Below, piece by piece: positions 13,899 through 22,046 of a DNA stretch of 64,000 nucleotides (position 1 is its first letter; each line of letters starts with the position of its first letter). The notes beneath the pieces were generated by a model, which saw only the letters and a program-made list of their open reading frames with translations, was not told where the DNA came from and did not search any database. Position numbers and translations under genes: made by a program. Source of the DNA: Picocystis sp. L7 (lineage: Eukaryota > Chlorophyta > Picocystophyceae > Picocystales > Picocystaceae); assembly GCA_020975725.1 (NCBI GenBank), contig QXJR01000008.1, forward strand, positions 248,001 through 312,000. Direction: 5' to 3'.

Positions 13899-15200
13899 TT
13901 TCGACCCGGCACGCCTCGTCTTCCCAATCTGTCACGCTAAGACGCACAATCCAGCGTATTTCGAGACGAGTGCGCTTTCTCTACGCTCCACCTGGTTTTT
14001 CCCAGGTTGTCTTGACGCCTGTTTCGCGGACCTCCTTTGCCCGTGCTACGATCGCGGCTGGAGGAGCAGGTTGGTTTTCTGGCGGGAGGCTTCTGCGTCC
14101 TCTTTTCCAACACTGGGTCGAAAGCGCGCCTTCGTCTATCAGTTTCAAAGGATGCGCTCTCGGACGCACGAGTGCACCTTCTTTCGCGGCACGATCCTCG
14201 TGGTTTTCAACGCGCACGTTCTGGTGGTCGTTTCTATCCCGCTTTCCCGCGGGTTTTCCAGAAGTCGCTCTTGGATGTCGTGTACCCACCGGGACGGCTG
14301 GGCGTGCAGGTTCCTAGGGCGTCCTCTTTTACCGCCTTGGACTTTCTTGCTGCCTTGCCTCGTCTTCCTCTGCACGGTCGTGTTTTTTTCTTTCCTCCTT
14401 CCTTTCGTCCTCGCGCGGACGTGGCGTGCGCTTGCGCGTGCCTTTCCAGGTGCGCGTATGTCGGTCCACGAGGGGGAGAGAACCGGGGATGTTCCCCTTT
14501 GTTCCTTTCGCAAGGATGGGACGATTGGTGGGGGATCCTGGGGTCGAACCGAGATCCTCCGGTGGTGTGGTGTTCATCGAAAGACACGACGGATGGGACG
14601 GGAGAGGGACAGGGGGAGGAGAGCCCGGTCTCGTTGTGGTGGTCTGGAACCCGGGATGGGTGGTGGATGAGGGCAGCATCCCCGTCCACCAGGTCCCCCC
14701 ACAATCGAAGGAGGGATATCCCACCCCTCCCCATCCCCAGCTCAGGGACCGCATGGACCGTTCAGAAACAGGCGGTCCCTGGGGGTTCGGGGGGGAGAGC
14801 AGGGGATCGATCCAGACGGACCGTTCCTCCCTACGGACAAGGAAGGGACAAGGGTTGGGGAAGGGTCCAACCCTACCGAATGGAGAGGCGTAGACAGGGA
14901 ACCAGACCTACCACAAACCAAGAAGAAAAGGAAACCGCCACCACTGCAATGCAAGCTAGCGTCAAGTGCGCGACCGCGACTGCTCGGAGAGAGAAGAGGG
15001 TCGAAGGATGGACGACGACGAAGAAGAGGGTCGTACTCGTCAAGGGAGGGACGTCCGAGTCGCAGAAAACGACGTCCAAAAACGCAAAGAACAGCCAATG
15101 GCCCGACGGGATCCCACCGGAAATGGGCGGTCATAAAATGGGTTCAGGAAAACTGTCCCCGAAATCAAGGTCCAAAGGACCAGGAATGGGACCGAAACAC
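13899..15200. other. Long stop-poor spacer between M23 and lactonase genes
   Basis: 1.3 kb of G/C-rich sequence between head-to-head genes. It is open in several frames at once, including a plus-strand frame from 14037 that runs into the lactonase gene. None of these translations shows a domain; they are Arg, Gly, Ser and Pro rich, as random G/C-rich DNA would be. I treat it as promoter and 5' untranslated sequence. Confidence 0.5.
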
Positions 15201-16007
15201 ATGTTCCAATACAAGGAAACAGAGACGGACACCAAAGTGATCGTCCACGAAATGGTGGAACAACTCGCAGAAGGACTCGCACAAGCCGTGGTCGAGTCCG
15301 CCGATCGTGCGGTTCAGGAAAAAGGGGCTTTCGCATTGGCAGTCTCTGGAGGGAGTGCAGGGACACTGCTCGCGGCGCTCGAAGGCAAAGATGCGGATTT
15401 TTCGAAATGGCACGTATTCTTTGTGGATGAACGCTGTGTACCTCTCGACCACCCCGACTCCAACTACAAGGCACTGAAAGATGCTGTCTTCTCCAAGCTA
15501 ACTATACCAGATGGACAGATCTACACGATTGCAGATGGGCAAAGCGCCGCTGAAGTAGCTGCACAGTATGAGGGTGTCCTCAAAAGCATCGGCAATCAGA
15601 TACTGCCAATATCCCCTGAACAATGGCCTATTTTTGATTTAGTTATACTGGGGATTGGTCCGGATGGCCATGTCGGTTCGTTGTTTCCAAATCGTAAAGA
15701 AACTGCTGCAGAGGAGGGATGGGTTCTCCCTGTGGAAAAATCCCCAAAGCCTCCTACTGCCAGAATCACTTTGAGTATGCCAGTGATCAATGCAGCGAAG
15801 AAAGTGATCATTGCGGCAGCTGGAGCTACGAAGTCTGAAATTTGCCAGAGGGCGTTAGAGGTCGTATCGTTGCCTGGAGCCATCCCCGCTCAGTTGGTCG
15901 GATCTCCTACTACGGAAGTTTGTTGGTTGTTGGATGAAGAGGCTGCCAAGGACCTCAGCACCCATAAATGGGAAGAAAAGAAGGCATTTCCACGCAGCAG
16001 TTTCTGA
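15201..16007 (+). CDS. PGLS: 6-phosphogluconolactonase, paralogue 1
   Basis: Hydrolyses 6-phosphogluconolactone to 6-phosphogluconate, step two of the oxidative pentose phosphate pathway. The 268 residues from the chosen Met cover the whole family length. Visible motifs are L-A-V-S-G-G-S near residue 50, F-F-V-D-E-R-C-V-P-L-D-H-P-D-S-N-Y, I-L-G-I-G-P-D-G-H-V-G-S-L-F-P and R-I-T-L-S-M-P-V-I. The frame is open far upstream, but that part is low-complexity and the family alignment begins at about 15201; Met codons at 15138 and 15186 are alternatives and could add a basic leader. The gene is convergent with a second lactonase 87 bp away. The C-terminal K-K-A-F-P-R-S-S-F is not a known sorting signal. 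Confidence 0.93.
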   Translation: MFQYKETETDTKVIVHEMVEQLAEGLAQAVVESADRAVQEKGAFALAVSGGSAGTLLAALEGKDADFSKWHVFFVDERCVPLDHPDSNYKALKDAVFSKLTIPDGQIYTIADGQSAAEVAAQYEGVLKSIGNQILPISPEQWPIFDLVILGIGPDGHVGSLFPNRKETAAEEGWVLPVEKSPKPPTARITLSMPVINAAKKVIIAAAGATKSEICQRALEVVSLPGAIPAQLVGSPTTEVCWLLDEEAAKDLSTHKWEEKKAFPRSSF

Positions 16008-16094
16008 TTTCTTGAGGGAGGTACAAAGGCATTGCCCATTTTTTTTCCCATCCTAATTTTGGCTGACATTTAAGTTCATTTAATCGTGAATCCT

Positions 16095-16847
16095 CTACAG
16101 CTTTCCTCCAGGTAACTTTGATGCTGCTTCACTGTCCAGTAACCAACAAACACTTCCGTCGTTCGGCTTCACGAGGCCTGCAGGGAATTCCGTGCTTCCC
16201 TCCTCAACTATTTTCGCAAGGACCTTTGCTTTCCCCGCACCACTTGTAACAAAAATGACGCAGGAACTGTTGTTAAGTACCGGCAAGGTGAGCGTGATCC
16301 TGCATGGTGGAGGTTTTGGAGAATCCAGAATGGCAGCAACGCTAAGTTTCTCCTCTTGTACCAGCGCGTGTCCCGGGAACAACGAAGCAGTGTGTCCATC
16401 CGGCCCCATGCCCAAGAGGATGAGATCAAAGGACGGGAACCCGTCACGAACTGGTACTTCCTTCAACTGCGCTGCATAGAGTTGCGCACACTCGTGTGGC
16501 TCCTTGGTCGGGTCGATACTGATCACATTTCCCTCGGGGATTTCCACAAGCCGAAGGAAAGCATCCCAGCATGTCTTGAAGTTACTATCTGGATGTGAAA
16601 GAGGCACACATCTTTCATCTGCAAAGAAAACACGACACCTGGCCCATTCGATTTCATTCTTGTACTCTGGTTTGGAAAGTTCAGCCAGAGCTGCGGGAAG
16701 GGAGCCACCCGACAAGGCAAGATAGAAGCATTGATTTCCGTCTACACCGCGTTCCACTTTCCACCTTTGATAGCAGTCTACCACACTCTGCGCCAAGACT
16801 CGGGCAAGTTTTTCCTTGGTAGGAGCGACCTTGATCTGCTTTTCCAT
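16095..16847 (-). CDS. PGLS: 6-phosphogluconolactonase, paralogue 2
   Basis: 250 residues, the usual length for a cytosolic lactonase. It shows the same motifs as its neighbour: L-A-L-S-G-G-S, V-F-F-A-D-E-R-C-V-P-L-S-H-P-D-S-N-F, L-L-G-M-G-P-D-G-H-T-A-S-L-F-P-G-H and R-I-T-L-T-L-P-V-L. Outside the motifs the two copies differ a lot, so the duplication is old or they came from different sources. The start is compact with no clear targeting peptide. It lies tail to tail with paralogue 1. Whether the two serve different compartments cannot be told from sequence alone. Confidence 0.93.
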   Translation of the reverse strand: MEKQIKVAPTKEKLARVLAQSVVDCYQRWKVERGVDGNQCFYLALSGGSLPAALAELSKPEYKNEIEWARCRVFFADERCVPLSHPDSNFKTCWDAFLRLVEIPEGNVISIDPTKEPHECAQLYAAQLKEVPVRDGFPSFDLILLGMGPDGHTASLFPGHALVQEEKLSVAAILDSPKPPPCRITLTLPVLNNSSCVIFVTSGAGKAKVLAKIVEEGSTEFPAGLVKPNDGSVCWLLDSEAASKLPGGKL

Positions 16848-18337
16848 CGTTGTAGTTGATCGTCGAACGTGCCGAATGCTTCGAGGATAGTTTTTCCAGC
16901 AGGTTCACCAAGGTAGTGCTCCAACCGGGTTCTTCTTCGAATTTCGTTTCGACATGCCTAGTATTGCAATCTCCTCACCGCATGCAATCGTTGAACAAAC
17001 CGAGCATCTGATGTGACAAAGCTTGCCAAAGTGTGGTTGAGCTCTGGAAATGGCTTCAGCATGGAACAAAGACTCAAAAGACGTTCCTTGAGCAGAATTA
17101 GAGGTGCGTCAATCCTCCTTTCTACTACAAGAAAACGAACAAGACCTCACACAAATTTTCGGAGGGTAAAACACGGAGCCTTTGCTCACTACAATTTCAT
17201 TCACATCGTATTTTTCCTCCCATGATGCCGTCCAATATAAAACTTCGTAGGATTACGTCGCATGGGAGTTTGCTCTTCAAATTCCTCTAAGGATATGCAC
17301 GATGAGCATATGGTAGATCGACCTCAATGTGCAAGAGGTTTCCCCCATGCGAGCGAGCAGAATGTGTTTGATGCTTTGATCAAGAGAGGAATCCTGAACT
17401 TCATTGCACCGTGTGTTGCATAAAGCAACGGCCGATGTTGCACACATATGATCATCTTGCCCATTTGGCGACTCTTGAGGTCGTGAGATGCAAGAAGGGC
17501 AAGATGTATCCGAAGGGGAACCGGTACATTCTTGACTTTGTCGAAGCTTTCCTCTTTGTGGATGCGGCACAAGTTGGTACGAGGTAGCGGGGAACAAGTT
17601 TGATGGAAGACGAATATTCCTCTGTTTCGTACATCATCCGACACGACGACGAAATCCTATCGCATGAACGGCGCACCATCGAGCATGTTGCAATACATCG
17701 TGAAGCGTGTGACGGTAAACGTTGAATTGCACGAAGCATTGAACATTTCAAGTTTGCAAGGATGGTTTCGGTCCATTGTGTGTGCGAAGAGAACCCCTCG
17801 TGCCTGTACTCCCGACCCTCCTATGGATGGATGATGGGAGTGTCCATCCACTTCGATGAACTTGCCCCATCGCGTAAAAACGCGTGGAACGAGGTTAACT
17901 ACACGTCCGATTCGACGCAGCATTCGAGACCCGGCCTTGCGCTACGGCTCGAAGAAGGAATAGCAGGAGATAAAAGAGACAAGCATCGGTTTGGTGTTGG
18001 AAAAGAGATCTTGGGAGAAAACACGGGATAGCCGAACGTGGGAGGGAGAGGCTACAAAGGAGCCGTGCTTTCGAACGGCGTCGTGTGGCGGGAAATTGGG
18101 ACGCACACCCTACATCGGCTCGGAACGTCGTTACATCGGTTGATTTGACATCAGAGGATTCGCTTCCACTCTGAATCGGACCATGAGCTCTCCGATTCGT
18201 TACTCGAACTGCCGCTCATCTGCTGAAGGAGGAAAGGCCAAGGTAACGTCGGCGATTCACCGCCATCGTCGGAACCATCCGATGCAACCATTCCTGGCCC
18301 TCGGCAGCGACTGACAATAGCATCGCGAACCACGGCC
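16848..18337. other. Intergenic, no gene recognised
   Basis: About 1.5 kb. A plus frame between about 17430 and 18030 is open for long stretches, but it is broken and no domain is recognisable; the minus-strand frames there (up to 106 codons) look like shadows. The left end is the promoter of lactonase 2; the right end, from about 18040, is G/C-richer and probably the promoter of the next gene. The middle may be an old decayed insertion. Confidence 0.4.
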
Positions 18338-18772
18338 GTGCAGATTTCGAGTCCTGTGATGGTTCTAGATGGTTTTGCTAGCGAACCCAGCACGCCCACC
18401 AATGATGAAATGCCCTGCGTGCCCAGACCGTTCGAGCCTGAGGTTTCGGAGACCAGCAGCTGTGCCAAGGCTGAACTGCTCGGTAGAATTGCCGCGTTGG
18501 AGCAGAAGCTCGAAGAAACCCGGACATTGTCGCTCCATGCCTTGGAGATGTCTAGAATGGAGTCTATGTCCAACGATATGCTTGCTAATGAGCTTCGCTG
18601 TCTCCTGGAGACCATCCAAGATCAACTTGCTGCAGAGAGGAAGCTTTCTGAGTGCAACTTGAAAGCATCCAATCGGATTCATCGCATAGGTATGGCCGTG
18701 GGTGCGGTGGGACTGACTTCTCTGGCTGCATTTTTGTTTGCAGTCATGAGATCTCGGCCATCGCGTCGGTAG
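18338..18772 (+). CDS. Small coiled-coil tail-anchored protein
   Basis: 144 residues, family not recognised. Residues about 45-105 are rich in heptads (L-L-G-R-I-A-A-L-E-Q-K-L-E-E; L-L-E-T-I-Q-D-Q-L-A-A-E-R-K-L), predicting a coiled coil. A single hydrophobic segment (I-G-M-A-V-G-A-V-G-L-T-S-L-A-A-F-L-F-A-V-M) sits at the very C terminus, followed by a short basic tail R-S-R-P-S-R-R. That layout is typical of tail-anchored proteins; a short segment with a basic tail favours mitochondrial or peroxisomal membrane, which is inference. The N-terminal third is Ser, Pro and acid rich. An antisense frame of 154-167 codons overlaps but has no features. The start could be Met 1 or Met 8. Confidence 0.65.
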   Translation: MQISSPVMVLDGFASEPSTPTNDEMPCVPRPFEPEVSETSSCAKAELLGRIAALEQKLEETRTLSLHALEMSRMESMSNDMLANELRCLLETIQDQLAAERKLSECNLKASNRIHRIGMAVGAVGLTSLAAFLFAVMRSRPSRR

Positions 18773-19044
18773 GGGCGAGCATGACTGCCCTTCCCAACCT
18801 CCCACCGACGCACGCACGCGGGCGATTGGCTTTGATTCCAACGAATCGTCCGCACACGTAATTTTCAATCTTCACGTTATTGTAGTTGTCTGTTTGTTCA
18901 CGTTGCCGTGGTTTGTCCGTGTCCTCTCCCCTGCCCACTGGCCTCTAGGTGTGCTTTTCCTCTTCCTCACCCCGATGGTCCTGACGAGATTCCGAACACA
19001 GAGCGCGTGAGCACGACTCGCCTCGTGTTTGCCAACCTCTCGCG

Positions 19045-21213
19045 ATGGCTTCGGATTCGTGTGTGCTGCTTGGCACGCCTCGTCTTCTCAGTGGATCTGG
19101 AGGACGTCCACATCGCACGAAGAGGCGCAAGATGGACGGGGAGGAAGGATTTGTACCGGCGACCTTCCGGTCCAGCCGGGATGCACGTGCCGCAGTTTCC
19201 ACTTCACAGCCGGAAGACTTCATGGAAGAGTCTGAACGAGAAGCTTGGAAAGCAAAGCATCTAGGTGTATACGAAGAATATGGAACGATCACGCAAGCTA
19301 TGTATCTCAAGGCCAAACGGGAAGGAAGCAAGGCAGACATGAGAGACAAGGCGCAACACAGCCTCGGTCTGCAAGGAGACGTGGCCACGCTGCTCGCACC
19401 GGTCACAACGTCGGTTGGCATGCGACTGCTTGGATCCCGTACCCGTGTGCCTTCGTCCGTAGCGGAAAGAGACGAGGACATTCGCAGGAGTTTGGAATCG
19501 ATGCAGAAAATGGGTAGGAAAGAAGCCAGCGATCGGAGAGGTGTGGGTTGCTTCTCCTTGCAACGAGTCGAACCGAGGACGATTTCAAGAGGCGGTCCAG
19601 CACAACTAGAATCAGAAATGTATGGGTCCGAGGATGAAGCATCCATGCATGCATTGGACATTTATGGAGCTGAACAAGAAGCTCCAGGATTTGCTACAAT
19701 AGCACTTCCAGGGGAGGATTCTGAAGGAGAGGAGGACCAAAGGCCAGCGTACAGGCCAAGCCTCACGTGGCGCACCCAAGATCCAACGGCGCTTGAAGGA
19801 TTTGCACTATCGCAGTGGGTCCAGAGGAGTGCCGATTGGTTTCCCCCTCCTAAAATTGCAAGAAAGAAAGGAATTGGGAAGATGCACTGTAAGTCCCAGA
19901 GTGGTGCACATTTTGCCACAGAGGTTTCCGACACAGCCAAAACTCTCCCTGTTCCTCCCCCTAAGGATGAAGCCCTCAAAAACAGAATCGATTCCCTTGC
20001 AGCATACGTGGCGAGGAATGGCGATGCTTTTGAGCAAATGGCTAGAAGTAAGCAAGCTGCAGACCCAAAGTTCAGCTTCCTCTTTGGCGGTTTAGGAGCA
20101 AACTACTACAAGCAACGAAAGGCAGCTCTGTGCAAAGCACTTTCTCACACCAACAATAATGTGTTTCAATCTTCTGGAGCATCTCTTACTAAACACAGTG
20201 GTAAAGAACAAGGTACTGCAGGATCTAAACATGCATATGCCAAGAATGTGGACAAAAAAGAAACACCCAGCAATTTTCAGGCAATCTCTTCACCAGTTGC
20301 AGCTCCAAATCTTACAAAAAATTTGATTGGCATTGACAAGGCGGAACTGCACAAGAACCTCAGTTCCCAGTTCGCTCCTGGAGGGGCTAGGGGAAACGCG
20401 CCCTTGCCAACAATTGCTTTTTGTCGGAAATCACTACCCTCGCAAGAGCAAAAGGACAGTGCTGCACATAGCCCAGGAGCTGCAGGTAGAGAATCCACAG
20501 TAGAAAAGGATAAAGGGCCTCACATGTTCCGTGACATATTTACATGGCAGCCGAACCCTTTGGTGTGTAAGCGTTTTGACATACGCTGTCCACAGACAAA
20601 GAAAGGCAAGGAGGTCGTCACCACAAAGCCATCTGCCTCCTTTGTTCTACGCAGCACGCTGAACGTGAGGGGAGACACCGAAGACCAGGGAACATCCAAA
20701 GACACTGCGCACGTTCCTAGCGATGAAATGCAAGATAAAGCTGTCAAAAGCACTACTGAAAAATTTCTGGAGGGAATGCGCAACGATCCGATACTTTTGG
20801 AGCACATGCAGCAAGATCTTGTCGTGGATGAGCAAGGTGGCTATGTCCGCCGTCCGATTGAAGTCTTTCAGGCTATTTTTGACCGAAACGATGGTGCCCC
20901 CGGCTCCAGACCGCAAGCCATCTCCCACCATCATTCGACAGCATCCTGTCCCACAGGTGAACCTAGGGTGGATGTTCAAGAGCCCTCAGGAATCAGCAAG
21001 AAGGAAGTCCTGGAGGAGCGCATTCGAGAGCTGCAAAGGATTTTCGATTCCAAGCACAAGGAACGTAGAAGCGGGGGAAACGAACGCGAACGTGAACTTA
21101 ACCAACACTTGGTGAGTTCAAGAACGGGTCATCCTGACAGCCGCGACGGGTCAGATACTTGGAAGGTAGCAGCACATCACAGAAAGCAAGCACGTCGTAC
21201 GTACGGGACATAG
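19045..21213 (+). CDS. GPATCH1: GPATCH1/TOUGH-like splicing factor with worn G-patch
   Basis: 722 residues. The N terminus has the GPATCH1 signature E-G-F-V-P-A-T-F-R-S-S-R-D and Q-P-E-D-F-M-E-E. Where the G-patch should lie (about residues 125-150) only the start S-V-G-M-R-L-L-G remains, and the glycine-rich W-x-x-G-x-G-I-G core is missing. A SURP-like block follows (N-R-I-D-S-L-A-A-Y-V-A-R-N-G-D-A-F-E-Q), with F-S-F-L-F-G-G later. Near residue 500 come F-T-W-Q-P-N-P-L-V-C-K-R-F-D-I, a conserved box of the family, and a P-x-x-x-F-x-x-I-F motif. These proteins associate with the spliceosome and, in plants, act in mRNA processing and microRNA biogenesis. The C-terminal quarter is charged with a coiled coil. 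The stop lies 35 bp from the convergent NAA40 stop. Confidence 0.82.
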   Translation: MASDSCVLLGTPRLLSGSGGRPHRTKRRKMDGEEGFVPATFRSSRDARAAVSTSQPEDFMEESEREAWKAKHLGVYEEYGTITQAMYLKAKREGSKADMRDKAQHSLGLQGDVATLLAPVTTSVGMRLLGSRTRVPSSVAERDEDIRRSLESMQKMGRKEASDRRGVGCFSLQRVEPRTISRGGPAQLESEMYGSEDEASMHALDIYGAEQEAPGFATIALPGEDSEGEEDQRPAYRPSLTWRTQDPTALEGFALSQWVQRSADWFPPPKIARKKGIGKMHCKSQSGAHFATEVSDTAKTLPVPPPKDEALKNRIDSLAAYVARNGDAFEQMARSKQAADPKFSFLFGGLGANYYKQRKAALCKALSHTNNNVFQSSGASLTKHSGKEQGTAGSKHAYAKNVDKKETPSNFQAISSPVAAPNLTKNLIGIDKAELHKNLSSQFAPGGARGNAPLPTIAFCRKSLPSQEQKDSAAHSPGAAGRESTVEKDKGPHMFRDIFTWQPNPLVCKRFDIRCPQTKKGKEVVTTKPSASFVLRSTLNVRGDTEDQGTSKDTAHVPSDEMQDKAVKSTTEKFLEGMRNDPILLEHMQQDLVVDEQGGYVRRPIEVFQAIFDRNDGAPGSRPQAISHHHSTASCPTGEPRVDVQEPSGISKKEVLEERIRELQRIFDSKHKERRSGGNERERELNQHLVSSRTGHPDSRDGSDTWKVAAHHRKQARRTYGT

Positions 21214-21248
21214 AGAAAGGAAGGAAGCGGGTTTCAACACCAATAATT

Positions 21249-21950
21249 CTAGGCATCGGCGACTTCCTTCACGTCACCAAAGGATTCGCAAGGCTTGGAC
21301 AAAATTTCGTATCCATGCTCACCGGTCGGATCCACAGCACCAGGAGAGGTCTCGTCGAGTCTGTACCCCAGTTTGTAGTAGAAGTTCACTGCTCCTGTGT
21401 TTTCCTTCAGCACGGTCAGGAGAATCCAAGCCATTTCTAATTTTCGGGCGATTATCTCCACCATGGCCATGAGCATCTTCCCGATCCCTTTTCCCTGCTC
21501 ATCTGGGACTACCTGAAGCTCGTACACGTAGAGCACGTGCCTGGTGTCTTCCATTTCGAACCTTATGTGTGCGTATCCGATTGGCTCGTTCCCTTGGTCC
21601 GTGCAGGCGAGCAGGAACCTTGCGTCTTCGTGTTTCAGTTCTTCCCTTTTCTTCTCGTCTTCCCATCCCCACGCGGTTTCGTACAATCGCTTCATGTTTT
21701 TCTTGCAGAGTTGGAACGTCCATTCCAACCATTCTTCTCCCAGGGCGCATGCGTCGTAGGTTTTCCAGTGGACGTTTCCATTCTCCCAGGGGCAGTGGGT
21801 GGTGGCATCCTCCCCTTCCTTTCCCTCCAGCAGTTTCCCTCGGAGTGCATTGGCTCTGCGTACGATCTCCTTCCCTTTCCTTCTCCTTTCGTTTTCTTGG
21901 ATCCGCTTCAACTTCTTCTCTTTCCCTTTCGAGCTGGCCTTCTTCCCCAT
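21249..21950 (-). CDS. NAA40: N-alpha-acetyltransferase 40 (NatD)
   Basis: Acetylates the N terminus of histones H4 and H2A. The GNAT fold spans residues about 85-220: R-F-L-L-A-C-T, G-Y-A-H-I-R-F, V-L-Y-V-Y-E-L-Q-V-V, the acetyl-CoA loop Q-G-K-G-I-G-K-M-L, L-L-T-V-L-K-E-N-T-G-A-V-N-F-Y and the C-terminal Y-E-I-L-S-K. A family-specific E-W-L-E-W-T-F-x-L, N-M-K-R-L-Y-E and W-G-W-E-D-E-K-K-R-E-E-L precede it. The start was set at 21950 because M-G-K-K-A-S-S-K-G-K-E-K-K-L-K-R matches the usual basic start of NAA40; the frame is also open to 22007. It lies 96 nt downstream of XPG on the same strand, unusually tight for separate eukaryotic genes. Confidence 0.92.
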   Translation of the reverse strand: MGKKASSKGKEKKLKRIQENERRRKGKEIVRRANALRGKLLEGKEGEDATTHCPWENGNVHWKTYDACALGEEWLEWTFQLCKKNMKRLYETAWGWEDEKKREELKHEDARFLLACTDQGNEPIGYAHIRFEMEDTRHVLYVYELQVVPDEQGKGIGKMLMAMVEIIARKLEMAWILLTVLKENTGAVNFYYKLGYRLDETSPGAVDPTGEHGYEILSKPCESFGDVKEVADA

Positions 21951-22046
21951 AAGTTCGTTGGTGTTGGCACCACCAGAGGTGGTGGTTCCCGCCAAACCTG
22001 GACCCACCCCCGATCCAACCCGTTCGATCGGATACGGTTGTGGGCT

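Noticed and set aside
14037-15200. Extension of the lactonase frame to 656 codons
   Set aside because: The upstream part is low-complexity and unlike any lactonase; the family begins at about 15201.
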